Shown one piece after another: positions 41,932 to 53,296 of a stretch of DNA of 64,000 nt. A program made the position numbers and the translations under genes. The notes beneath the pieces were generated by a model. The model searched no databases, had not been told where the DNA came from, and saw nothing but the letters and a program-made list of their open reading frames with translations. The stretch lies in NCBI RefSeq assembly GCF_001680005.1, contig NC_033568.1, positions 372,001 to 436,000 on the forward strand, given 5' to 3'. Every line of letters starts with the position of its first letter. Position 1 is the first letter of the stretch. The stretch comes from Plasmodium coatneyi. Its lineage: Eukaryota > Apicomplexa > Aconoidasida > Haemosporida > Plasmodiidae.

Positions 41932-42498
41932 CAACCTTTTGAAATGCTTTAAAGGTAGCTGCTAATAAAATTGGGCGAGATCATTAATACGAGGAGCGCC
42001 TCAAAAGCCTGCTATTTATTTATTTATTTATTTTATTATTTTTTTTTTAAATTGAGAGGTCTTTCCTTCGGTCGCGCGGCGTTGCTACTCCCATTTGGCT
42101 TCTCCTCCTTTGCCGCCCACATTTGTTTCTTCTTTTCTCCTTTTCCGTTTCCGCTCGGCACAACCTTCTTAAGGGTGATCCCTATTTGTAATTTATCTCT
42201 CCCCTGGGTGGAGGCCATTTACAATTCCGTAAACTCTGCCCCAGTTGGCTTGTTGGCCAGGAGAACAAAACGATGTCAAGAGGATTTGGTTTGCTTTGTT
42301 TCAACGCAGTTCATTCACACAGCTTCATCGGAAGGCCGTGTGGATGACCCCACTTGATCTCATGCAGAAGGCGAAGAATAACTATCGTGTCCTTCTGTTT
42401 TGTGTGTATTTTAAAAAAGAAGAAGACCCCCAACTACAACGTTTGCTTCCCCCCCGCCGAATCACCCTCCCCACGTGGCCCAACCAACCATATTATGC
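40733..42498. other. Divergent spacer between PTPA and the voltage-sensor-like gene
   Basis: It contains long homopolymers (A run at about 41252-41279, A run at about 41899-41929, T run at about 41014-41029) and no convincing exon. Both promoters should lie here. Confidence 0.55.
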
Positions 42499-43872
42499 AT
42501 GGACATCTTCATAGACGAAGAAATAAATGGAAGTGATGAAAATGAGGCGGTGCTACTAGAGATTGATGACCTGCTGGCTTTTAAGGACCCGCCTCCGCAG
42601 AGTAGGAAGGGGGGACATAGAAGAGGTGAAAAAGGGGAAGGAACAAACTACAAACAAGGTCGAGCACAAGGTGGTGCACAAAGTGGCACGCAAAATGGAA
42701 AACAACGTAGCAAGCATAATGGCCAACCGAACCAAGCTGGGAGGTACCCCCAGTGGGAAGACAAAAAGGTTAACATTCCCCATCGCGATAGAGAGGACAT
42801 CACCGATGATGCGAATGAATGGTTAATAAAAAAGGGAGACCTGAGTGGAAACCACCTCACACACTATGAGGGGGAAGCTGATTCGCTGGCTGCAAAGCAC
42901 GGGGATCAAAACGCCCACTCGCAACCCCCCAGGAGCAAATATTACCCATCCTACAGCTACCCCGTCATTGCCAACATGTATGGAAGAGCAAAACGGTGCT
43001 ACGGAAACATAGTAGATGGAGTGGCAGAAAAGTTCATTGGGAATATACAGCGCGCTGATGGTGGTTGTGATGGTTTCTTTTACTACAAGAGTCACACGTC
43101 GTTCGATTTTTTGCAGATCCTTGCGAACCGTCTGTACTACTCCAGGGGTACCATGTACTTGTACTTCCTTGTGATTGTCCTTAACCTTTTCATTCTTGGG
43201 TATACCGCATACACAAAGATGGTTAGTCTGTTTGTGGTCCTCTCGGAGATGTTCGTTATACTGATGCTGGTGTTGGAGGTTTGTCTGCGCTTGGCTACGC
43301 AGGTGAGTAATGGCATAATGTAACGTGTATGCCGTGTGAGAATTGTGACACACAAGCGAGAGTGTACCTTGGGGGCGATGCCCGGGCATTTTCCCCCCTT
43401 TTTGCACTGCCGCGAACCGATACATGTGTAACAACCCCCACACACACACCAACAGGGCCGCAGCTACTTCCACAATTTCGAGGGGCTGTTCGACGTGACC
43501 GTGACGACCATGTGCTTCCTGCTGCTAATCAGCAGCGGGGACCTGAAGGTCTTTTACCAGGCGGAGATTATCAAAACGAAGAACAAAGAAGTGGAGGAAA
43601 TAATTTCGCAGAGCCTCACCGTTTTGCGCTTCTCTTTTCAGCTCTTCCGGACGCTCACCCTGTTTATGCACTACGAGCGGGTCAAGGTAGGCACGGTGCA
43701 ACGGCGGCCGCGCGTGCGTTTGCCTAATTTACGTCTCCCCTTTTGCGCCTCTTCACCGCTACTTCATTTCATCCATCCTTTCCTCCCCCAACAGGCGCCA
43801 AGCGAGAACATTGACTTTTCAGTTCTAAACTTGCCCCACGAGGAGGAAGAGGAAGATGATTATGTCATCTAA
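42499..43872 (+). CDS. Four-helix membrane protein resembling an isolated voltage-sensor domain; three exons
   Basis: Exons 42499-43302, 43456-43686 and 43795-43872 join in phase 0 (CAG/GTGAGT, AACAG, AAG/GTAGGC, AACAG) to give 370 residues. Residues 1-200 are polar low complexity. Then come four hydrophobic segments at about 219-237, 242-264, 279-294 and 318-340. Segment 2 to 3 reads LMLVLEVCLRLATQGRSYFHNFEGLFD, split here as LMLVLEVCLRL and YFHNFEGLFD. Glu260 and Arg264 are spaced as the S2 Glu/Lys pair of Hv1, and Asp281 follows an F-x-x-FE-x-LFD pattern like the S3 Asp. The fourth segment has Arg326 and Arg333, fewer than a classic S4. There is no pore segment. The tail is acidic. Annotated counterparts are, to my knowledge, conserved membrane proteins without function. 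Confidence 0.7.
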
Positions 43873-44300
43873 CTGGGTGTGCATATTCCCCCCAATTGTC
43901 CCACAATTTATAAAGGAGATAAAGGTTCGAAAGAAAAGAAAAAAAACGGACACTTTAAAAAGGGACGAAGAATCTGAGTAACATCCCACTAGTGGTTGAG
44001 TTTCCATGGGAAAGGGAAGCGCTTGGACAAGCAACAAATTTGAAAAAAAAAAAAAAAAAAAAAAAATCAGAAAAATTAGCTAGTTCAAAAAAATTGGCTA
44101 GTTAAAAAAATTAGCTAGTTCGGAAAAATTTTCCCAAACTAAGCAAACTAAACAAGTGGGTAAAGGCAAACGCGTTAAACAAATGAAACAAACCCGGAAA
44201 AGAGGGACGGACAGTTTCTCCGTTTATTACCCCCCTTTAGCACATGTACTACTAACATGTATCCCCTTGTGTGTATGTACCTCCCCCTTTTTTTTTTTTT
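43873..44300. other. Convergent spacer with three GCTAG-A-tract units
   Basis: After an A tract (44043-44066) the sequence repeats AAAATTAGCTAGTTC, AAATTGGCTAGTT and AAATTAGCTAGTTCG (about 44071-44125). No gene was seen. Confidence 0.7.
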
Positions 44301-47300
44301 TTAAAACCTCCGTCGTTTTAAGTCCTGAAAGGACGAAGCGCCATCATGCCTGCCGGGGAACCCTCCCAGGCTATCTTCGTCCTGTTGTTTTTTATAGTCA
44401 TATGAAAACGAATCGATAAAATCTAATTTTTTTTTTTTGTCATTTAAGACATTAGCGTGATTCTCTCCCATGGTTCTCCTAATGGGGAAGGATTCTATGA
44501 AGGGGTCCTCTGGGGGTGATTCCCGCATCCTTGGGCCTGTCCATGCACCTCCGTTTTGATATTTCCCCTGGGTGCTCAAACGGGTACTGGCGTCAATTCG
44601 GTTGGGAAAAATTCTTTCACTTGGCTTGACCGCTTCGTGGGCGATATGTATGGGTTGCGCTGCGTTACTCCCTCTGCACACATCACCCTGGAAGGTATAT
44701 TTGGGAAAGTCGATGGGACCCTGGTGTACCCTTTTGCTATCCACGAGGGAACCGTTTGGGTTAAACTCCGACTTGTTGGCCTCCTTTATAAATTTAAATT
44801 CGTCCTCGAAAAAATCCATCAACCTGCTTTTGTCGTTACTGCTAATATGGTTCAACTGGTTGGTCGCCTCTGCGGTGGTGCAAAAGGGTCTCGGAGCAGT
44901 TTCCTTTGCGCTACGTTTCTCTATGAATGTGCTGTGAGAGTGGCTTGTTTCACAGTCGAGGTGAGGGTTCACCCGCCCTGTGAGGCTTCCACTGGGATGG
45001 TTCCTTTCGCCGCCTGGGTGGGGAGTCCAACTACGACCCACATCCATTTTCACGTTGGTCCTGGCGCCACCGTTAAAGTATGTACTCTGGTAGGAGGACG
45101 TTTCTTCTTCCCTGCGTGCATAATTGCGAACAACTCCGCTGTTAACAACTCCCCCATGGTTCATGCCCCTGTGGGCGATACTACTCCCCACCCCCCCACC
45201 TGCATAAGGACCACTTCTTATCTCCCTCGAGGGGGCGCCCTGGAAGGAGGAGTCCCCCCCAAGCTTTCCCCCCTTGTGATCATATTGATAGGACGAAATT
45301 AGGTTGGAAAATTTGTTCAGACTGGATATCTCCCTTTCGACAGGTTCAGGTGAACCCACATTTTGACTAGCTGTGTTCAGATTTATATTCATATCTAAGT
45401 CGTGTAGAAGGCAAAAACCTCTGATGCCTGAAATGAGTTTTTCCAAAAAGGAGTTAGGACAAACGGGCGAAATATTATCCACGTGTTTTCTAATCAGGTG
45501 CACAGATGTAAGTCGTTTGTGGCATATGTCCTTTAACGGCTTGTCCGATATTAACTGAAAGGGGGGGATGTTCTGTTGTCTAGCTTCTATTATCCTTGTC
45601 CTCAGGAGAATTCTCATTATAGAGTCATTTATTTTTTCTTCCGTTAATTTTTCCTCCTTGTATCGATGTTCCCTGCGGCACTGATTCTTGTCTGTGTTGA
45701 AGTATCGATATTTGTTGTCCGGGATGGGGTTGCTCCTTTCGACGGTGGCTTGCGTTATCGGGTAGACTCCTTCATCCTGGTGAGAGACACTACCACGAGT
45801 AGCATTCAACAGAGAGGGGTGGGTTTCTTCCTCCAAACGTTTTTCTTCTTTGCCCACATAGTCTCCTCTTCCTTCCCTGTGGGTGAAGTCCTCCCAGAAG
45901 GTGCTGCCCCTGTTTCGCTGGCTAGCCTTTTCCTCATACAAATGATCCACGGGATCATTTTCACTTCTCAGCGCATTGGCCTTCTTCCCTCCTTTGCCCG
46001 GTTTTCCCTTCTTCTCCTTGTCTACCAAAAAGAAGGGCAATCTAACGGTGTACCTTTGCTCAGAATCCATAATAAATGCCTCCCCCTTGGGCGTTACGCC
46101 TACACTGAGGTAACTTAAATCCTTTCCATAGATTAACGTCTCCTTTATGTACTTATCATTCCTGGCCACTTTTAGAAAAGCAGACCACCAGTTGGTGCTT
46201 TTGTGTGCCCCATCTCCATACTCCTTAATATTGTGGTAGCCTTTTTTAATTATGCACGATTCTTTGCTTTTTACTAGTACTTTGCAAATGACTCCTATTC
46301 CGGTTCTTCCCTTAAGGGAGGAAATGCAACTGAGTAACGTTTTCAATTCCGCGGAGAGGTCTACTCCTTGGTCGGTCGTAAATGCTTGGGGGGAGTTGCT
46401 CCTACGTAGGGTAGTATTCACCCCGTTGCGGGAGTCCTTCCTCAACAGAGAGGTGACCTCTGTAGGGGATTTCCCCTTAGCAGGTTTTACACTAACGTCT
46501 TCAGCATTCACATCTATTACCTTTGCACCACCCGTCTGTTGTGAACCCATTTTTGTGCCACCCCCCTTCGTGTTTACCTTGCGAATTTCCCCCAAGTAAT
46601 AAGCGCAATTATCGCAGTTAGCACAGAGGTACATGTCGTATTTCTTCACATAAAAGCAGACGCCGCAGTTGTCCTCCCTGTCGAACACGTCTACATCTGT
46701 GCATGTATCTGGCGTCTCATCAAAGTACTCATATATCTTTTTCCTTCGACAGATGGTGGAGTAAGCATAATCGGATGCCTCCGTGAACATACTAATGATA
46801 CGCTCAACGCGTTGGAAATTCGTTTCGATCAAATTGTTTGCAATATTTTCCCGCAGAAGCAGATTTTTTATTTTCGATTCATCATTTATGTGAAAGAAAA
46901 GAATGGCTTCCGCATTGCTGTTGTCTCGACCTGCCCTTCCGACCTGCTGCACGTAAGCCTCCAAGGATCGGGAGAAGCCATAGTGAATGATCCTCCTAAT
47001 GTCTGGCTTATCTATGCCCATACCAAATGCCACCGTCGCTACGATTATCTGTACTTCGTCTTTTAAAAACTTTTCATGTGCCTCCTTCTTTTCGTCATTA
47101 CTCAAATCCGCATGGTACATTCGAACCAGTAGTCCCTTCTCCCTCAAAAAAGAGAAGATACTTTCGCACTCCTTTTTCGAGTTCACATAAATAAGGGTAG
47201 AATTATACGGGCATATCTTAGAATTATCTATAAACCTTTTCGTCCTCTCCAAGGATCTACTACTTGGGATATCCAGCACATCTCTCAAATCGTTCATTAC

Positions 47301-48047
47301 ATTTGTTTTCTCCCTAACGCAGTAGAAAAGGTTCCTCTTGTTAACACTACTTGTTTTGATAAGGCACTTCTTCACGTCAAAGTTTAGGTTCTTTAGAATA
47401 TCACTTTGGACCTCTCTAGTACATGTGGCTGTTAACCCCATAAAAGGGATACCAATTAGAATGTCCCTCAATTCGTGTAACTTCCTGTAGGAGGGTCTAA
47501 AGTCATGTCCCCACTCAGACATGCAGTGCACTTCATCTATGGCCACCAGGAGGATCCTCTTTCGTAACATTAGAAACAGTTGCTTGTTATTCAGTGCATA
47601 CTCCGGACTGCAATACACTATCTTATACATCCCATGCTTTATTTCCGTTAACACTTGCTGGTTACTAACCTTCTGGCCACTTCCTAAAAAGACGGAAGAG
47701 ATTCCCTTCCTGTTCAGGTTGTCTACCTGATCTGTCATTAGAGATATGAGGGGTGATATTACCACTGTGAATTTTTTCTTCGCTTCTTCCATAAGGGAGG
47801 GTATCTGGTAACATAGGGACTTTCCCATCCCCGTGGCCATCACAATTAAACTGTCTCTCCTATGGAACACTGCGTGCACCGCTTCGATTTGAAAATCTTT
47901 CAAATTTTTATACCCAAAGTGCTTCTTCTGCGCCACCTCCATCTTCGTCTTCAGCTCCTCCAGGGAGTAACTTTCTCCCACCTCGCTCCCCTCTGACTGG
48001 TCCGTCTCCGTCCCGCTCAGCCGCTTCGCCTTCAGGTACTTCAGCAT
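44301..48047 (-). CDS. RecQ-family ATP-dependent DNA helicase (WRN/RecQ1-like)
   Basis: This 3'-5' DNA helicase acts in replication and recombination repair. The motifs are complete: Walker A MATGMGKSLCYQIP at about residues 70-83, box II DEVHCMSEWGHDFRPSY from about 171, GLTATCT (III), and FGMGIDKPDIRRIIHYG and QVGRAGRDN (V and VI). A RecQ zinc-binding region follows (CRRKKIYEYFDE, then CGVC and CANCDNC). After this comes a winged-helix-like RQC part (GRTGIGVICKVLVKSKE) separated by insertions, then a long low-complexity C-terminus ending LKRRRF. The ATG at 48047 is used because the preceding codon (48053) is GTG. It is intronless, 1248 residues. I recall it as the WRN-type rather than the BLM-type Plasmodium RecQ, from synteny only. 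Confidence 0.93.
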   Translation of the reverse strand: MLKYLKAKRLSGTETDQSEGSEVGESYSLEELKTKMEVAQKKHFGYKNLKDFQIEAVHAVFHRRDSLIVMATGMGKSLCYQIPSLMEEAKKKFTVVISPLISLMTDQVDNLNRKGISSVFLGSGQKVSNQQVLTEIKHGMYKIVYCSPEYALNNKQLFLMLRKRILLVAIDEVHCMSEWGHDFRPSYRKLHELRDILIGIPFMGLTATCTREVQSDILKNLNFDVKKCLIKTSSVNKRNLFYCVREKTNVMNDLRDVLDIPSSRSLERTKRFIDNSKICPYNSTLIYVNSKKECESIFSFLREKGLLVRMYHADLSNDEKKEAHEKFLKDEVQIIVATVAFGMGIDKPDIRRIIHYGFSRSLEAYVQQVGRAGRDNSNAEAILFFHINDESKIKNLLLRENIANNLIETNFQRVERIISMFTEASDYAYSTICRRKKIYEYFDETPDTCTDVDVFDREDNCGVCFYVKKYDMYLCANCDNCAYYLGEIRKVNTKGGGTKMGSQQTGGAKVIDVNAEDVSVKPAKGKSPTEVTSLLRKDSRNGVNTTLRRSNSPQAFTTDQGVDLSAELKTLLSCISSLKGRTGIGVICKVLVKSKESCIIKKGYHNIKEYGDGAHKSTNWWSAFLKVARNDKYIKETLIYGKDLSYLSVGVTPKGEAFIMDSEQRYTVRLPFFLVDKEKKGKPGKGGKKANALRSENDPVDHLYEEKASQRNRGSTFWEDFTHREGRGDYVGKEEKRLEEETHPSLLNATRGSVSHQDEGVYPITQATVERSNPIPDNKYRYFNTDKNQCRREHRYKEEKLTEEKINDSIMRILLRTRIIEARQQNIPPFQLISDKPLKDICHKRLTSVHLIRKHVDNISPVCPNSFLEKLISGIRGFCLLHDLDMNINLNTASQNVGSPEPVEREISSLNKFSNLISSYQYDHKGGKLGGDSSFQGAPSREIRSGPYAGGGVGSSIAHRGMNHGGVVNSGVVRNYARREEETSSYQSTYFNGGARTNVKMDVGRSWTPHPGGERNHPSGSLTGRVNPHLDCETSHSHSTFIEKRSAKETAPRPFCTTAEATNQLNHISSNDKSRLMDFFEDEFKFIKEANKSEFNPNGSLVDSKRVHQGPIDFPKYTFQGDVCRGSNAAQPIHIAHEAVKPSERIFPNRIDASTRLSTQGKYQNGGAWTGPRMRESPPEDPFIESFPIRRTMGENHANVLNDKKKKLDFIDSFSYDYKKQQDEDSLGGFPGRHDGASSFQDLKRRRF

Positions 48048-49127
48048 GGCCACTAGGGTCTACAGCGAGGTGAACCTAAACAGAGAATGGACCCTTATCT
48101 GGGTAATCACCTTCTTCGGATGATCCCCCTTTCTAATTTTACCGCAGCGCGCTAAGTGCACGTAAACTACATGCCCCACTGGTGGGATTGACGGACCTGC
48201 CAATTTTGACAGTCCCCCACAGACCACTCTCACGCGAAGCCTTAGCCTCGTACCGTCGTCCCCCGATCGGAGTTATCGACTGGAAGGCAATCGAGCCGAG
48301 CGCTTCCTCCCCACAGCGCTCCTGCCAAGTGTATGCGCTAGGTTGGGAGTCCACTTGGCATTTCACCCCCAGCGGAAAATATGAAAAAAAAGGGAAAAGA
48401 GAGTGAAAAAAAAATGCAAAAAGAATAGCCAAAGAGGGGAAGAAATTACCCAATAGAGTGCCACACATGCAGGTGACTTCCCCGTTTCTTCACAAAAATG
48501 TAGCACCTTTTAGTGCGCATTTTTTTTTTTCGATTTTTTTTTTTTTTTTTTCAGCAATTGCCTCACAAAAATGCACATCGCACCCAGAGCCGCGACTCCC
48601 TTAGGAGGAGAATATAACGAGAGGATACTCAACCTATACACATTCGCAATGCTCAAGGAAAACCCCCCTACCCGATCGCATACTTTGTAGCAGCATAAAA
48701 GAAGGTTTTCCTTTTTTTTTTTCCGACGATGTTTAAAATTCACAGAGTAAATGAACGAGTCGACTTCCTTGACCCCCCTGGGGTGATTTTTCTTTGGTTG
48801 ATTTTTTTCAAGTTGATGTAAGAAGGGAGAGGGAAAGGCGTGTCCAGGCACAGACTCTACTGGGTAAACCCCCCTCCCCCTTCTTTAAGTTTCCCTAAAT
48901 GGGAGATGCTAACCGGTTGGCACGATGGGCAACTCTACGACGGCACGCAGGGAAAAACATATTAATCAGGTGGACAGATGAACAGATGGACATACTATGG
49001 TGAGACGCTTTCACGCGCACATACACACGCCCCAACGGGAACTTCCCTTTCCGAATGGGCAACGGATTAAAACGGGACAGGTTCTTCTGGTCATCTTCAC
49101 TCCAAAGGGGCGGATACAGTAACCGCG
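48048..49127. other. Spacer upstream of RecQ
   Basis: It contains a T-rich tract at about 48520-48551 and several short open frames lacking coding features. It separates the RecQ start from the coatomer stop. Confidence 0.5.
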
Positions 49128-52100
49128 TCAGTGCGTCTCCATACTGAGGCCCGTTTGGACCAGCGTGATTTTGTCTCCCAGGCTGAGGGCGATTCCCTGG
49201 AAAGGGGGGGAGGAAGTGAGGATGTAAGTGTGCCAAGGAGAACAGTGTTGTAACTGGGTGGTGCATCTGTTAGGTGACCGATTGACCGGTTGATCGGCTG
49301 ATCGTTTCTTACCTGAGTGCGGCTGCGCACGCGGATGCTGCCCGAGAGGCGGCCGTCGGGGTTCTTCTGCACAGACAGATTCGCCAGGGAGTCTTCCCCG
49401 AAAATGCTACGAGAGAACAGGTTCACCGCAAAGAAGGCGGAATTGTTCACAAGGCACTTTAAATCCTCCAAACTAGAAATGTAAGAAATGTAAATATCGA
49501 TGGGGGAAATATTGGCCTGTTCCGGTCTGTTCTTGGCTTCCTTTTCATAGTACTCCAGCGGCATGAACTTTTCCACGATGGTCATGTTGGTCTGTTTGAT
49601 GATCAGCTTCAGAAGTTCGAAGGCATCTCTGCGAAAGGGGTAAAAATAAAAAAATTGGCGCAAAAATAAGCAGTATAATATGTGGAGGGCAGGAGAATAT
49701 ATATATTATAGCCACTCCACGGCTTAACAGGTTGTAAGGACTACCCACCTGATGGATGTGTTAATGTTGATCTTATTCTCCCACTCGAACTCGGACCACA
49801 TAATGCGGAACAGGTGCGACGAAATGAACGACGCATTAATGTAATCCGTCATGTTAATATTCAGCTCGCTAAGCACTATGTAATTCTTCCTATTTTCATT
49901 CTTCCGCTCATAGAACACATAACCGAAGATGATTCCCGTCTCAGTCGTGTGTACCTTCACGGTTATTTTAAACTTCCTCTTCTCATTTGGACCCAAGTTA
50001 AACTCGGGGATCTTATCTATTGGCTTCAAGTTCCCATGAGTCGATAGGCTAATAAATATGTTCTGTAAATAGGCACCCGACTGGTTGTAAACGTAGAACT
50101 CTACAATGAGGTTAATATTTGAAACTATCGGGACGGCTTCAATGAAGAGATCATCGTCTATTCCTGTTAGCCTTTGTGAGTTGTACAGCTTGGCCATGAA
50201 AAGGGAAGAATAGTTATGCTTAAAGGAGGGGAACTTAAACTCGTTTTCCTCAAAAAGAATGTCATTGCTAAGGGTATACTTCAACTTTAGTTTGTCCAAT
50301 TTTTCATCCATTAGAACAGCTCTTTCGTCCATTTGCACAGACCTTTCGTCCAGGATATTCAACACATTTTTTTTCTCCTTCAGGATGCGGAAGTATATTT
50401 CGTCATCTACGCTTTGCTTGTTTTCACTCGGTTGGGTTGGAGCAGACAGGGCGGTCACTCCTTTGGGCGTATCGATGGATTCTTCTCCGGGGTTATTTCC
50501 ACCCTTGGTGTCCTGCCCGTGGGGAAAAACACCTCCTCCTGCGCCTACCTGCCGACAACTGGAGCTGTAAATGCTGCTGTACTTTTCCTCCTCCTTGTGA
50601 AGGAACTTCTGGTAGTACTCATTCCCACTGAGGAAGGTCAGGATGAGCTTCTTCGTGGAGTCATCCACGGTGCTCATATTGCACGTTATGTTGAGAAATA
50701 TTTTGAGGCAGTGACTGACCCTCACCACGTTGCTGTCGTTGTAGTGCACATCGAGGGAGCTCTTGTTCGCGTTCTTCTGCGTTAAATACTTAACCATGCT
50801 GGCCAGGATGTAAATTCCCTTGTTCCTAAATGCGTTTATGCCGGTACTTGCTTCACCGTTTGTGGCGCTTCCCTTGTGTGAGTCACCCCCCACGTGATGC
50901 TTCACAAATTGGGAACCCAAAAAGTGGAAGGCCTCCCCTCCCACCGTGGCCACCAATTTTAAATACAACTTGGTAACACACACACACAAAACGGACAACA
51001 GCAAATCGTCATTCTCGGAAAGTAAATTATACGCGAAGGAGTTCAACTCACCGGGGGTGTCCTCACCTGTAGATGCAGTCTGACTTTTCCACACTGCCTC
51101 CGTGGCGTACGTCCCATCCTCCAATACGACCGTTTTGGCTTGTATATTCGGCGAGACAGACGAAGAAGTGGCGTTAAAATTTATTGCCATTTTGTTCTTT
51201 TTAAACTTCTCACTCTGTAACCTGCTAATAATATCGGCCTCTAAGTTACTACCAAGGAGGGGAAGCAGCTGTTCATATAATTTGTTCAGAAATTGCAGAA
51301 TAACTTCCTCCCCCTGCATGTACTGTCCCAGGACCCAAAAGAAGATCCTCAGGATGTGTGGCTTCTTCACGTCAAATATAGCCTCCCCTATTTTTTGCAA
51401 AATGGTACTCTGCAGGGAGGGATTATTCGCTAGCTTCCTAATGCATACCGCCGCTTCGTAATTTATTTCCTTCTCTTCATCATTCACGTAGGTTAGTAGC
51501 AAATCCACCATGCTTAGGCACTCGTTCGAGAAGAGGTTACATATGTGTTGTATCGACTTGAGCAGTATCTTCTTGTAGCTAATTACCTCTTGGTAATTCG
51601 TCGAGAGGTTATTACCGATGGGGGTGCTCTCTCCTGCGTTGCTTATACCACTGTTGGGGATTGCACTTGCCGTGGCGCCTCCACCACCGTTTGCACCTCC
51701 ACTGGAGGAACCTACCACCGCGTTGTTGTTTCCACCCCCACTGGTAAAAACGCTCTTACTATACATCATCGCACTGTTAAGCTTAAGAAGCTCCTTCTTC
51801 AGTACGCCCAACACTAAGTGCACATTCCTACTGCTGAGTATGTGAAGTACCAGGTTTAATATTTTTACCCTTATGTCCCTAGAGGGGAAGTTCAATGCCC
51901 TCAGTAAATCCATGACGTAGTTTTCCAGCACCTTCTTCCACTTACACATGATATAGTATAGTCTATCTATTACAATCAGCTTAATGTTGTTATCGTGCTG
52001 GTTAATCAATAGCTTAATAAAACACTCACTGGCCGTTTTTATGCTAACCTCGGAGGTACTCATATAAAGCAAACAACAGGCACCCTCGTACAACACACTG

Positions 52101-53296
52101 TTGCTAACGTTCTTGTTCATCATATTCAGGAGGATCTTAATGACGTTGTTTTTGTACTGATTGTAGTCACTTTCGTTTAGCCTGTTCTTCCTAAATTGTA
52201 TTTCTTCACTTAGCACGTTCAGCATTCCTCCGTTCGTTTCATTCGGGTGGTTGGTCGCTACGAGGGGGTTACTCACGCTAAGTAAGTGACTTCCAAACTT
52301 TTGATCCACTGAAGTAATGTGCTTGGTTTTCTTCACCATGGGTCCGTCTCCCTGTGGATGGGGAATCTCATCTCCGGAGAGTAGATATTGGAAGAGGTCG
52401 ATTTCCCCATCGGATTGGTACCCATTTGGTTCCTCTGCTTCATCTCCTCCTCGGGGAAGAGAAGACCCGGTCATGGAGGCCACACGGCTCATAGCGCCAA
52501 CACCACTGCGGACCCCCTTGTCCTCCTCACCCTCTTCATCCTCCTCATTTATCGACAAATAGGAGTTGTCAAACACGTGAGGAATATACAGCTTCTTAAA
52601 AAGATGTATTACCTCCAGCAGTATCACATCAGCCGTATCGTACAACTGATCGTTCAGCGAGAGAATGTACTTCAGGGTAGTCATCGGGTCGACATCAATT
52701 AACATAGATAGTGCACTACGTTTGGTCGATATATCATTTTCTAAGAATAATATTTTCTCGACCTCTTTAACCGAGTTGGGGATTACATCCGTTCCATGCT
52801 CCTTTATAATCGTATGAATACAACTGATCGCATTCTTCCTCACATAGCTGTGTCGATGGTTCAGGTTTTTTGTAATGGCTTCTACTAACGGTTCAATTAT
52901 TTTAAGGTTCTTAATTTTGCTAAGCAATCTCAAAGTGGACCCCCTCACGTATTCATTTGGCGAAATAATATCATTCCTCAAGGCATTACATACGAGAAGC
53001 ATTTCTTCCTTTAAACTACCATCACTCTTACACTTGTCTACCACTTCAAAGAAGATGTGACTTAACTTTTTCAACCGATGATCCTTGTGCGGCACTATAA
53101 ACCTGATCACACACATGAGCATATTTCCATAGGGCTCCCCCTGTATTATGTTAAATATGAGGTGTTCCATGCCTTCTATTTTTTTTTCCACATTTTGGCT
53201 CTCTAACTTTTTTTGGATTTCACTAATAGATGGCGTTTCGCAGTTGTCTGTACAAATGTACAGCGTGCAGTTGTTCTCCAGTTCGGGGTTCCCCAT
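49128..53296 (-). CDS. Coatomer subunit beta (beta-COP), three exons
   Basis: Beta-COP is part of the F-subcomplex of the COPI vesicle coat for Golgi-to-ER retrieval. Exon 1 (49750 side at 49749 to 53296) carries the adaptin-like HEAT solenoid: ENNCTLYICTDNCETPSI, then RLLSKIKNLKIIEPLVEAI and NHRHSYVRKNAISCIHTI. Exons 2 (49313-49628) and 3 (49128-49196) complete the appendage domain. The C-terminus, assembled across the last junction, reads GSIRVRSRTQ then GIALSLGDKITLVQ, which is the typical beta-COP end. Junctions are AG/A (phase 2) and phase 0, and total length is 1310 residues, larger than the roughly 950 usual, because of Gly/Asn- and Ser-rich insertions (for example around 51650-51740). 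The ATG at 53296 gives MGNPELENN. Intron 2 holds a degenerate octamer element. Confidence 0.95.
49270..49306 (+). repeat. Degenerate octamer element in coatomer intron 2
   Basis: GTTAGGTGACCGATTGACC, GGTTGATCGGCTGATCG: four octamer-like units related to GACCGGTT in the same strand as the arrays at 19421 and 28074. It lies in the intron 49197-49312. Confidence 0.6.

Noticed and set aside
44556..45302. 248-codon plus-strand frame
   Set aside because: It is antisense to the conserved RecQ coding frame and has no family features.
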